Shown here: in pieces, positions 44,350-51,944 of the stretch
How the letters are laid out: each line of letters begins with the position of its first letter
Position numbering within the stretch: position 1 is the stretch's first letter
Assembly: GCF_001519065.1 (NCBI RefSeq)
Contig: NZ_KQ954256.1
Span: 62,001 to 126,000 of the forward strand
Length of the DNA stretch: 64,000 nt
Direction of reading: 5' to 3'
Source of the DNA: Novosphingobium sp. FSW06-99
GTDB lineage: Bacteria; Pseudomonadota; Alphaproteobacteria; Sphingomonadales; Sphingomonadaceae
The notes under the pieces: generated by a model
The model's input: the letters and a program-made list of their open reading frames with translations, nothing else
Database searches by the model: none
What the model was told of the DNA's origin: nothing
Position numbers and translations under genes: made by a program

Positions 44350-46647
44350 ATGGCAATCAGAGGGATTTGTTCCACCCGGGTCGCGGCACTCGCGCTGGCC
44401 ATCGGCATCATGCCCCATGTCGCCAGGGCCGCCGAGGCGACAGCGCCCGCCGCCACCACGCCCGAAGTCGGCGAAATCGTCGTGACCGCGCAGAAACGCG
44501 AACAAAGTGCCCAGAAAATCGGCATCGCCGTGACCGCCCTGGGCAAGGACACGCTGGCCGCGATCGGACGACAGGATGTGACCGCGCTGGCCGGGCATGT
44601 GCCCGATCTGGAGGTCAACCAGTATTCGCCGACGATCACCGTGTTCAACATCCGCGGCGTGTCACAAAACGATTTCACCGACGCACAGGAAGCGCCGATC
44701 GCGTTCTATGACGACGAAGTCTATGTCGCCTCGCTGGGTGCGATCACAGGCATGAACTTCGATCTCGACCGCGCCGAAGTGCTGCGCGGGCCGCAGGGCA
44801 CGCTGTTCGGCCGCAACGCCACCGGCGGGCTGGTCCAGTTTGTGTCGGCCAAACCCAGTGCCCGGCCCGAGGCATTTGTGACGCTGACCACCGGCTCCTA
44901 CGGCCAGGTCGCCACCGAAGGCGCGATCAGCGGGCCCTTGTCCGATGCCATCCGCGCGCGGTTTTCGTTCACCACCAACGATTCGGGCGGCTATATCCAG
45001 AACACGCAAGGGCCCAGCCTTGGCAACAACAAGTTCTATGGCCTGCGTGGCCAGATCGCCGCGGACCTGAGCCCGGCGGACAAACTGGTGATCAAGATCC
45101 AGACGCTGCGCAACGATCACGAACGCGACGCCGGGCTCTACTCCTGGGCAGCGGCCTATCCCGATCCCAACAACCACAATCTGGGCACATTTGCCGCGCA
45201 ACTGCCCAATTTCAATCCGGGGGCCTATTTCGGCACCAGTGCCGTCAATGGCGAAGATGCCAATGGCTATGAAAACAAATCGGGCAGCCCGTTCATCCAG
45301 AGCGAGGACCGCGTGCCCTATTTCAACCGCACGTTCTGGGACGTCAGCGCGCGCTACACCCACGATTTCGGTTGGGGCGCGCTGGATTCGGTCACCGATT
45401 ACCAGCACCTGGGCAAGGACTATGGCGAAGATTCGGACATGTCGCCCAACGATGCGTTCAATTACGACACGCATCAGCACTTGTACCAGATGTCGCAGGA
45501 ATTGCGCCTGTCGGGCAAGACCGCCGCGCTCAACTGGGTGACCGGGCTCTATGCCATGAACATTCACACCGCCAACCAGTACCAGGTCAACAGCCCGACC
45601 ACCGCTTTTCCGGGGATCGGGCTGCTCAATTACGGCGGCACGCAAAACACCGATTCGCTGGCGGCCTTTGCCCAGGGCGAATATGCGGTCACCCCGACCG
45701 TCTCGCTGATCGGCGGCCTGCGCTATTCGCACGACCGCAAGCATATCGAATTCCAGGATTACGAAAACGGCGTGCTGCAGTTCGACTGGGCGACCACGTT
45801 CCCCGATGTCGCCGCCTTGCGCTTTGCCACGTTCAACAACTGGTCGGGCAAGGCCGAAATCGACTACAAGCCCGACAGCAACACGCTGGTCTATGCCTCG
45901 GTCAACCGGGGCACCAAGGCGGGCGGGTTCGGCACCGTATCCTCACCGGGCCCCTATACCGACAACCCCGCCGTTTCGTCCGCAACCGGATCGCCGCTGG
46001 TGCAGTCGATCCCGTTCGGGCAGGAAGTGCTGACCAACTGGGAAGGCGGGTTCAAGCTGAGCCTGTTCAACCACACCACCCATTTCAACGGGTCGGCGTT
46101 TTTCTACAACTATCAAGGCTATCAGGCGTTCCAGAACGTCGGGGTCAACCAGTACATTTCCAACCACCAGGCCTTTGAACACGGCGCCGAGTTCGAATTC
46201 AATACGCGGCCCGTGACCGGGCTCTATATCGGCACTTTCGCCACGTTCCTGTCGACCAAAGTCAAGGATATCGCGCTGCCCGACGGCACCCTGGCCGATC
46301 GCAAGCTGCCTCAGGCGCCCGGATTTTCGCTGGGCTGGAACGTGCATTACCAATTCCCGGTCGGCCCCGGCCAACTGGGCCTGGGCACCGACTGGAAATA
46401 CGAATCGGGCAGCTATTTCGAAACCAACAACGCGCCCGACGATTACGAACCAGGCCGCACCCTCGGCAATGTGCGGGTGACGTATGCCGTGCTCGACGGA
46501 AAGCTGGAATTCGCAGGGTTCCTCAACAACGTCACCGACAAGCTGTACCGCGTCTACAACCTCGATCTGTCGGGCCTGCTCGGCGCGACCAACCAGACTT
46601 ATGCCAAACCGCGCACCTGGGGTGTCAGCGTCACCGTGCGGTACTGA
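44350..46647 (+). CDS. TonB-dependent receptor (FecA/sphingomonad catabolic type)
   Basis: A 765-residue TonB-dependent receptor. After a signal peptide (ALALAIGIMPHVARA) the TonB box region reads EIVVTAQKREQSAQ, the plug has VFNIRGVSQNDFTDAQEAPIAFY and DRAEVLRGPQGTLFGRNATGG, and the barrel ends in RTWGVSVTVRY. This subgroup, with VTAQKRxE and GPQGTLFGRN, is greatly expanded in sphingomonads and often linked to uptake of terpenoids or aromatics. ATG 44350 begins the signal peptide; ATG 44329 is an alternative. It ends at a strong terminator. Confidence 0.93.
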   Translation: MAIRGICSTRVAALALAIGIMPHVARAAEATAPAATTPEVGEIVVTAQKREQSAQKIGIAVTALGKDTLAAIGRQDVTALAGHVPDLEVNQYSPTITVFNIRGVSQNDFTDAQEAPIAFYDDEVYVASLGAITGMNFDLDRAEVLRGPQGTLFGRNATGGLVQFVSAKPSARPEAFVTLTTGSYGQVATEGAISGPLSDAIRARFSFTTNDSGGYIQNTQGPSLGNNKFYGLRGQIAADLSPADKLVIKIQTLRNDHERDAGLYSWAAAYPDPNNHNLGTFAAQLPNFNPGAYFGTSAVNGEDANGYENKSGSPFIQSEDRVPYFNRTFWDVSARYTHDFGWGALDSVTDYQHLGKDYGEDSDMSPNDAFNYDTHQHLYQMSQELRLSGKTAALNWVTGLYAMNIHTANQYQVNSPTTAFPGIGLLNYGGTQNTDSLAAFAQGEYAVTPTVSLIGGLRYSHDRKHIEFQDYENGVLQFDWATTFPDVAALRFATFNNWSGKAEIDYKPDSNTLVYASVNRGTKAGGFGTVSSPGPYTDNPAVSSATGSPLVQSIPFGQEVLTNWEGGFKLSLFNHTTHFNGSAFFYNYQGYQAFQNVGVNQYISNHQAFEHGAEFEFNTRPVTGLYIGTFATFLSTKVKDIALPDGTLADRKLPQAPGFSLGWNVHYQFPVGPGQLGLGTDWKYESGSYFETNNAPDDYEPGRTLGNVRVTYAVLDGKLEFAGFLNNVTDKLYRVYNLDLSGLLGATNQTYAKPRTWGVSVTVRY

Positions 46648-46669
46648 TTACCCATCACATTCCACCCTG

Positions 46670-46704
46670 GGGGCGTGCCGGATTGTCCGGCGCGCCCCTT
46701 TTTT
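46670..46704 (+). terminator. Rho-independent terminator after the TonB receptor
   Basis: A 13-bp stem with one G-T pair (46670-46682 with 46686-46698), a TTG loop, and a run of six T at 46699-46704. It lies 22 bases after the receptor stop. Confidence 0.92.
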
Positions 46705-46823
46705 CGCGCGCCCGTTTTTCATCGCGGCGCAACCGGTCGTTCACCAGTTGCTGCTAAGGCTGTGCTCTGGCCGGGCAAGATGCCGCCCGTTGCAGGCCCT
46801 GCCCTGGCATCGAAGGCCGATCG

Positions 46824-47222
46824 ATGTCCGAAGACAGTTTTTTCCTCGAATGCGACCGCATTTCGCAAGCCGTCGATGCCGTGCAATACGAGCGCATGCG
46901 CTGGGCCAAGACCGAGGGCCCGATGCTGGCCCGGCTGGTTGAACTGGCGCAAGCCGCGATTGCCGAACGCAGCGAATTCGAATGGACCGAAGAAGGCGCC
47001 ACCAGCGACATCAAGCGGTTTGTGCTCAAAGTGCACAGCAACCGGGTGGCCGGGCTGGTGCTGTGGCTCGACCAGGGCCATGCCATGGCCACCATCGAGG
47101 AAATCGGCCGCAGCCGCTATGGCGTGACCCCCGGCGATCCGATCCGCGCCGATTTCGCGCTGGTCGACGAGGCATGGATGGCCGCGACCTTGCAGGCGCT
47201 GTTTGCCCGCATCCGGTTTTGA
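46824..47222 (+). CDS. Hypothetical protein, 132 residues
   Basis: I do not recognise this protein. It is acidic and soluble, with an N-terminal helical half (SFFLECDRISQAVDAVQYER) and a more beta-like second half (FVLKVHSNRVAGLVLWLDQG; MATIEEIGRSRYGVTPGDPI). Composition and codon use match the genome, and the reading frame is open for its whole length with no competing frame of similar quality. It has no signal peptide or membrane helix. It ends 12 bases before a large composite palindrome and is convergent with an AraC gene. Confidence 0.65.
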   Translation: MSEDSFFLECDRISQAVDAVQYERMRWAKTEGPMLARLVELAQAAIAERSEFEWTEEGATSDIKRFVLKVHSNRVAGLVLWLDQGHAMATIEEIGRSRYGVTPGDPIRADFALVDEAWMAATLQALFARIRF

Positions 47223-47234
47223 TCGTTCACGCCC

Positions 47235-47507
47235 TTAGAGCGTCCTGCGACAAGTCTGTAACACCGTGATTGCTCTGGAAAGCCCCGTGGGGAGGCGCGT
47301 CGCGCAGCGCGGGCTGGTTGCCCCGTGCAAGCGACGCAACGCTGCCAAGGAGCTTTCCAGAGCAACCCCTTCGGGGCGGGCCGCTTTTGGCCCATTGCGG
47401 CGTCGAGGTGGCTTGAAATATTCCCGATATTCCTGCGCCATCCCTCCTTGCACTGGGCCAAAATCGGCTCCGTCACGGTGTTACAGATTTATCGCAGGAC
47501 GCTCTAA
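47235..47507. repeat. Composite palindrome, type 2 copy B: 35-bp outer stem closing three abutting hairpins
   Basis: The outer stem (47235-47269 with 47473-47507) has one mismatch and one G-T pair in 35. Inside, in order, are a perfect 14-bp hairpin (47270-47283 with 47352-47365) holding a nested 7-bp stem (47297-47303 with 47331-47337), a mini-hairpin CCCC-TTC-GGGG (47366-47376), and a long hairpin (47378-47394 with 47454-47470). It fills the spacer between two convergent genes, and its last bases include the stop codon of the AraC gene. Core sequences match the reverse complement of the 40.2 kb element although the stems do not. Confidence 0.93.
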
Positions 47508-48499
47508 TCCCGACTTTCCCTCGGACTGCGCCCGAAATGGCGTGAAAAAGCCCGGCTGAAGCTGGCGCTTTCGGCATAGCCGACCGCCAGCGCGACATCG
47601 GCCACGCTGCGGCCGGTTTCGCGCAACATGCGCTGCGCGGCGGCCATGCGGTGATCATCGAGCAACGTGCGCCAACTCGTGCCGGTCGCGCGCAGGCGGC
47701 GGTGGAGCGTGGGGAGCGACAGGCCCAGCCGCATGGCCACGGCGGCGATCTGCGGCGGGGTGTCGAGCGGGGCGTTGGCAATGATGGCCCGGATGCGATC
47801 GGGCAGGCTGCCCTCGTCGCCGCTGTGGGCCCGGCGACGCAAGTGGTCTTCCATGATCGGGTGCAGCACCGGGCTGAGCACCCGGCCGCGATGGCGCAGT
47901 GTATCGGCCGAAAACGCGATCAGATTGGTGGCCTGTTCAAAGAACACGTCGCAGCCGAAATAATCGCGGTAGACCCCATAGGCCCCGGCGCGTTCGTGTT
48001 CGAACCGCACTTCGCTCAGTTCGATTGCGCCGCCGGTATATTGCCGCGCCAGGCTGAACATCGCGCTGATCGAATATTCCGCATCCTGGCGGCGCAGCGG
48101 CAGGCCGGGATCGACCACGCGATATTCGAACATCGCCCGATCGCCCTCCACCACAAAGCGATTGCGCGATGCCTGCTGCATGGTGTCGAGATAGCGGGTG
48201 AAACTGGCGAACGCGGTGGCCAGATCGGGCGCGCTGAGAAACAGGAAACTGAGCGGCCCGATGCTGTCGGACCCGACCAGCCGCCCGGCATGAAGGCCGA
48301 ACGACGGATTGCGCGCCAGCTCTGCCGCGCGCTCGAAGAACACCAGAAACTGTTTGAGCGGAATTTCGGTATCGGCGCCTTCGATCGCATCGCGGTCGAG
48401 CCCGAGTTCGGCCAGCAATCCGCCCGCCGACCGCCCCGTCAGTTCAAGGCAATTGGCCACATGGCGCAGGAATTGTGCCGCAATGACGGGTTCGGCCAT
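47504..48499 (-). CDS. AraC-family regulator with Arabinose_bd domain
   Basis: A 331-residue regulator of the OruR-like AraC group: N-terminal effector domain (IPLKQFLVFFERAAELARNPSFGLH; SDSIGPLSFLFLSAPDLATAF) and C-terminal double helix-turn-helix (QIAAVAMRLGLSLPTLHRRL; SVADVALAVGYAESASFSRAF). The stop codon is the last part of the adjacent palindrome, which probably serves as its 3' end. It lies 39 bases downstream of the FAH-family gene on the same strand, so the two may form one transcript and this protein may regulate it. A GTG seven codons upstream is an alternative start. Confidence 0.9.
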   Translation of the reverse strand: MAEPVIAAQFLRHVANCLELTGRSAGGLLAELGLDRDAIEGADTEIPLKQFLVFFERAAELARNPSFGLHAGRLVGSDSIGPLSFLFLSAPDLATAFASFTRYLDTMQQASRNRFVVEGDRAMFEYRVVDPGLPLRRQDAEYSISAMFSLARQYTGGAIELSEVRFEHERAGAYGVYRDYFGCDVFFEQATNLIAFSADTLRHRGRVLSPVLHPIMEDHLRRRAHSGDEGSLPDRIRAIIANAPLDTPPQIAAVAMRLGLSLPTLHRRLRATGTSWRTLLDDHRMAAAQRMLRETGRSVADVALAVGYAESASFSRAFSRHFGRSPRESRD

Positions 48500-48538
48500 C
48501 GCGGCACAATGCGGCGGCACCGGGCCGCGATCAAGCGA

Positions 48539-49426
48539 TCACTTGTCCTCGACCGCGGATTCGTAGTGCGCCGCACCCGCGCCACGCGCCGCGCGGTGCC
48601 CGCGAAATTCCCAGTCGCCGCCCATCGCGGTCGAGATCACTTCTTCGGATTCGGTTGGCTGCGCGCCGCAATCGTCGCGGATCGGGGTCGGCCCGTGGAC
48701 GATGGTGTTCGACAGGCGGCCCAGCCCCTCAACCTCGACTTCGACCACGTCGCCGGGCTGCACCGGACGGCTGTTGGCCGGCGTGCCCGACAACAGCACG
48801 TCGCCCGGTTCCAGCGTGATCGTGCGCGCGATGTCGGCCACCAGATAATGCATGTCCCATTCCATCTCGCGGGTGTTGCCTTCCTGGCGCACCTCGCCGT
48901 TGACATAAGTGCGGATGGTCTTGTCGCGGAAATCCCAGCCGGTGACGAGGCCGGGGCCGATCGGGCACAGCGTGTCCGAGCCCTTGACGCGCAGCATCGA
49001 TCCGGCATCGGTGTCGCGGAAATCGTGCAAGCCGTAATCGTTGGCCACGCTGTACCCGGCGATGAAGTCGCCTGCCTCATCGGGCGCGATGTTGCGGCAG
49101 GTGCGCCCGATCACGATGGCAATTTCGCCTTCGTAATTCAGCCATTTGCAGCGTTCGGGGCGGACCACCGCGCCTTTGTGCGTGTTGAGCGCGGTCAGCG
49201 GTTTCTGGAAATAGGTGGGGGCGGGCGGCAGTTTGGTGATAAATTCGCGCACCCGGCTGATATAGTTGAGGTGGACGCAGATGATCTTTGACGGGTTGAC
49301 CGGCGCCAGATGCACCGCCTCGTCCACGCCCACGCTGCGCCCGTCGCGGGTCACCAGTTCATCGCCATGGCGCGTGGCCAGGATCGGATAGCCATCGAGC
49401 AGGATGCGGCGGTATTCGACAGTCAT
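48539..49426 (-). CDS. Fumarylacetoacetate hydrolase family protein
   Basis: A 295-residue FAH-fold enzyme. The metal ligands are in YEGEIAIVIGRTC (E-x-E) and the Asp further on in GLHDFRDTD; the block LLSGTPANSRPVQPGDVVEVEVEG is diagnostic. These enzymes cleave C-C bonds or decarboxylate/hydrate in aromatic meta-cleavage pathways (HpaG/HpcE, 2-keto-4-pentenoate hydratase, fumarylpyruvate hydrolase). With an acetoacetate-decarboxylase-fold enzyme encoded divergently, catabolism of a ring compound is likely, but the exact substrate is open. AAGGATTCC precedes the ATG at 49424-49426. Confidence 0.9.
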   Translation of the reverse strand: MTVEYRRILLDGYPILATRHGDELVTRDGRSVGVDEAVHLAPVNPSKIICVHLNYISRVREFITKLPPAPTYFQKPLTALNTHKGAVVRPERCKWLNYEGEIAIVIGRTCRNIAPDEAGDFIAGYSVANDYGLHDFRDTDAGSMLRVKGSDTLCPIGPGLVTGWDFRDKTIRTYVNGEVRQEGNTREMEWDMHYLVADIARTITLEPGDVLLSGTPANSRPVQPGDVVEVEVEGLGRLSNTIVHGPTPIRDDCGAQPTESEEVISTAMGGDWEFRGHRAARGAGAAHYESAVEDK

Positions 49427-49554
49427 GGGGGGGAATCCTTTCGTTCGTAGCCGTGTCATACCCTGCGATGTGGCGCGCTGGCTTTGGCCGTTGCGGCCAA
49501 GCTTGGCACGATCAATCGGCTAGAACACAGCCACACACCATGCGAGGCAGTTTG

Positions 49555-50358
49555 ATGAGCGATCTTAAGGGCCTGTTCTACCCGCGCACCCCCACCGGCA
49601 AGGCCAGCATCGTGCCACCGGTGCCCTGGCACTATTCGGGCGAACTGATCACGCTGGAATACCGCACCGACCCGGCGAAGATCGCCGCACTGTTGCCCGA
49701 CGGCTTTACACTGGCCGATGAAGACCCCGGCGCGGTCGCCGCGATCTGGGCCGACTGGCAATCGACCAGCGACGATCCGGCGCAGATCCTCGATCCAGTG
49801 CGCGTGCAGTACAAGGAAATGTTCATCGTCGTGCGCTGCAAGTACCAGGGCAAGACGTGGTCGCGCTGTGTCTATATCTGGGTCGACAAGGAATTCGCGA
49901 TGCTGCGCGGGCAGCATCAGGGCTATCCCAAAAAACTGGGATCGATCCACATGAGCCGCCCGGTCGTGGTGGGCAAGGCCGGGCCCCGGCTGGCCCCCGG
50001 CGGCACGTTCGGCGTGACGCTGGCGGCCAATGACCGACGGCTGGCCGAAGGCCGCTTCACGATCACCGGCACGGCGGAAAAGCCCGGTTTTGTCAACGGA
50101 TTGCCGATGGTGCACAATCGCTGGCTGCCCGCCATTGAAACCGATGGACGGCAAAGCCTCGACGAAGTGGTGACGATGTCGAGCTATGACGTCGATTTCG
50201 GACGCTGCTTTACCGGCGATTTCGACCTCGCCTATTTCGATTCGCCAGTCGAGGAACTGCTCGACATCGCTCCGCACGAAAAGATCGCCGGATATTGGCA
50301 CGAAGTCGGCGTGTCGTGGCGCGCGGGCACCACGCTGGCCCGTAACAATCTGGCCTGA
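49555..50358 (+). CDS. Acetoacetate decarboxylase family protein
   Basis: A 267-residue ADC-fold protein. The Schiff-base lysine region is GQHQGYPKKLGSIHMS, corresponding to the KK pair of acetoacetate decarboxylase, and the GCR-like EMFIVVRCKYQGKTWSRCVYIW and C-terminal AYFDSPVEELLDI blocks agree. Beyond true acetoacetate decarboxylase, the family contains aldolase-dehydratases that use the same lysine, so the reaction cannot be fixed. A GAGG stands 8 bases upstream of the ATG. It is divergent from the FAH gene and followed 11 bases later by a composite palindrome. Confidence 0.87.
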   Translation: MSDLKGLFYPRTPTGKASIVPPVPWHYSGELITLEYRTDPAKIAALLPDGFTLADEDPGAVAAIWADWQSTSDDPAQILDPVRVQYKEMFIVVRCKYQGKTWSRCVYIWVDKEFAMLRGQHQGYPKKLGSIHMSRPVVVGKAGPRLAPGGTFGVTLAANDRRLAEGRFTITGTAEKPGFVNGLPMVHNRWLPAIETDGRQSLDEVVTMSSYDVDFGRCFTGDFDLAYFDSPVEELLDIAPHEKIAGYWHEVGVSWRAGTTLARNNLA

Positions 50359-50368
50359 TATGGACTCA

Positions 50369-50534
50369 AGAGTCTGATCGGAAATTCCGGCTTTGCCGAA
50401 ATTTCCGAAGGCCGCACCGGCCCGCTCCCCCACCTGACCACCCACGTAAGTATACGGTATTGGGTGGTCGGGTGGGGGAGCGGGCCGGTGCGGCCTTCAA
50501 AATTCGCTATTTCGCGAATTTTGTATCAGACTCT
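50369..50534. repeat. Composite palindrome, type 1 copy B: outer stem closing three hairpins
   Basis: A 10-bp outer stem (AGAGTCTGAT at 50369-50378 with 50525-50534) encloses three hairpins. The first is a 13-bp stem with one mismatch (50379-50391 with 50395-50407). The second is large: 38 bp with a single T-G pair (50407-50444 with 50461-50498), loop of 16. The third is 9 bp (50499-50507 with 50514-50522). It begins 11 bases after the decarboxylase stop and ends 34 bases before the DoxX start. The large stem apex is related to that at 36.8 kb; its base is not. Confidence 0.92.
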
Positions 50535-50568
50535 CAGGGACGCCCCCCGTCCAAAAGGCCAGTATTCG

Positions 50569-50997
50569 ATGACCGAGCCGCTGTCTGCCCGCGCCCGCCG
50601 GGGCCGCACAATCCTGCGCTGGGTGCTGGTGGTGTTCTATGCGCTGGCAGGCTGGCTGCATCTGCACAGCGCGCACAGCTTCGAACAGATCGTGCCGCCC
50701 TGGGTGCCCTGGCCGCACGCGGTCGTGCTGGCCACCGGGATGGCCGAACTGCTGGGCGCGGCGGGGTTGATCATCACGCCGGTGCGCCGCGCGGCGGGCA
50801 TCGGGCTGGCGGCCTATGCGCTGTGCGTGTGGCCGGCCAATTTTTACCACGCCTTTGCCCATGTCGCGATCGACGGCGTGGCGCTGGGCTGGGGCTATCA
50901 CGCGCCGCGCCTGCTGTTTCAGCCCGTGCTGATCTGGGCGGCGCTCTATGCCGGCGAAGTGGCCGGGTGGCCCTTTGCGCGGCGGCGCCACGCCTGA
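50569..50997 (+). CDS. DoxX-like small membrane protein
   Basis: A 142-residue inner-membrane protein with four helices in the DoxX pattern: ILRWVLVVFYALAGWLHL, AVVLATGMAELLGAAGLII, AAGIGLAAYALCVWPANFYH and LLFQPVLIWAALYAGEV. DoxX relatives are linked to redox or quinone-related processes, and their chemistry is poorly known. The ATG at 50569 follows the composite palindrome by 34 bases; an in-frame start inside the palindrome is not credible. It ends at a bidirectional hairpin. Confidence 0.8.
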   Translation: MTEPLSARARRGRTILRWVLVVFYALAGWLHLHSAHSFEQIVPPWVPWPHAVVLATGMAELLGAAGLIITPVRRAAGIGLAAYALCVWPANFYHAFAHVAIDGVALGWGYHAPRLLFQPVLIWAALYAGEVAGWPFARRRHA

Positions 50998-51002
50998 TTA
51001 TC

Positions 51003-51034
51003 GTGCCACAGGATCTGGGGTAATCCTGTGGCAC
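51003..51034. terminator. Bidirectional hairpin between DoxX and cytochrome c genes
   Basis: Perfect 12-bp arms (GTGCCACAGGAT at 51003-51014, complement at 51023-51034) around an 8-base loop. It lies between two convergent stops and lacks a T-run. Confidence 0.75.
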
Positions 51035-51067
51035 GCCCTTCGCGGTTTGCGACCCGAAGGGAACCGG

Positions 51068-51442
51068 TTACTGCCCGGATTGCGCCTTGAGATACGCGAT
51101 GATCGCGGCACGGTCGGCGGCATTGGGCACCACAAGAACCATCCGCGTGCCCGGCACCATCTTTTGCGGCCCCTGCAACCAGCGATCCAGCGTGCCATCG
51201 TTCCACACGATATCGGCCGCCTTCAGCGCGGACGAATAGGCATAGCCCGGCACCTGCCCGGCGTGGCGACCATAGACTCCGCGATGCAGCGGCCCGACAC
51301 GGTTGGTATCGAGCGCGTGGCATGTGCTGCACCGCGCCTGCCACAGCCGGGCACCCGGTGCGACATCAGGAGAAGAGGCGGCGGCCCCGGAGATCAAGGC
51401 CGCCGCCATGAACAGGCATGCGACAACGAGGGAATTGTGCAT
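51068..51442 (-). CDS. Class I cytochrome c
   Basis: A 124-residue periplasmic c-type cytochrome. A signal peptide (to about residue 23) precedes the haem motif CSTCH at residues 38-42; the axial methionine is in VPGTRMVLVV near residue 100, and the C-terminal helix ADRAAIIAYLKAQ closes the fold. It resembles mitochondrial-type cytochrome c2/c-555 proteins (GPLHRGVYGRHAG). As last gene of a minus-strand operon after DUF3034 and a globin, it may pass electrons to or from the exported globin, which is inferred from position only. Confidence 0.92.
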   Translation of the reverse strand: MHNSLVVACLFMAAALISGAAASSPDVAPGARLWQARCSTCHALDTNRVGPLHRGVYGRHAGQVPGYAYSSALKAADIVWNDGTLDRWLQGPQKMVPGTRMVLVVPNAADRAAIIAYLKAQSGQ

Positions 51443-51454
51443 ACCGGCGCATCC

Positions 51455-51922
51455 TTATTTGGCGATGATATCGCGGTGCATCGGCGCCAGCGCGGCCACC
51501 AGGCGATTTTGCGCGCTGAACGGAATGCCGCGCTTGTTCATCGCGATCTGCAATTCCTCGACCAGCGCATAGAAATTGCCTTCGCGGATGTTCAGCCCGC
51601 GATGCGATTCCGCCATCGTGCGCCCATCATACGTGCACGGCCCGTGCAGCACGACGCAGAACTGCTTGACCAGCAAGTCCTTGATCCGCGCCTGATCGGC
51701 ATGTTCGAAAAACGGGCGGGTGCGCGGATTGACCAGCCAGCGGTTCATCGCATCGTCGATCAGCGCGGTCAGCCCCGGCTTGCCGCCGAACTGGTCGAAC
51801 AGATGCTCGTTGTCGGTGATCACCGGCAGCGTGGGATAGTGCGGCTTGATCGAGGGATCGCCCAGGGCGGGCTCGGTAACGGGCGCGGCGGTCAGCGCCA
51901 GCGCAACGAACAATGAAATCAT
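51455..51922 (-). CDS. Exported group I truncated haemoglobin
   Basis: A 155-residue truncated globin. The chosen ATG (AAGGA upstream) gives a signal peptide (MISLFVALALTAAPVTEPAL), unlike most cytosolic truncated globins. The globin part starts at LFDQFGGKPGLTALIDDAMN; the proximal His is in MAESHRGLNIREGNF, and the B10/E-helix region is RTRPFFEHADQARIKDLLVK. Truncated globins bind O2 or NO and can act as dioxygenases or electron carriers. Gaps of 12 and 22 bases to its neighbours indicate one operon with the cytochrome and the DUF3034 gene. Confidence 0.9.
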   Translation of the reverse strand: MISLFVALALTAAPVTEPALGDPSIKPHYPTLPVITDNEHLFDQFGGKPGLTALIDDAMNRWLVNPRTRPFFEHADQARIKDLLVKQFCVVLHGPCTYDGRTMAESHRGLNIREGNFYALVEELQIAMNKRGIPFSAQNRLVAALAPMHRDIIAK

Positions 51923-51944
51923 CGCAAACAGTCCTTTGTGACGG

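Noticed and set aside
36792..50534. The large intergenic palindromes read as CRISPR or as tRNA-like genes.
   Set aside because: There are no regularly spaced repeats with unique spacers, and the stems do not match tRNA arm lengths or contain a T-loop consensus.
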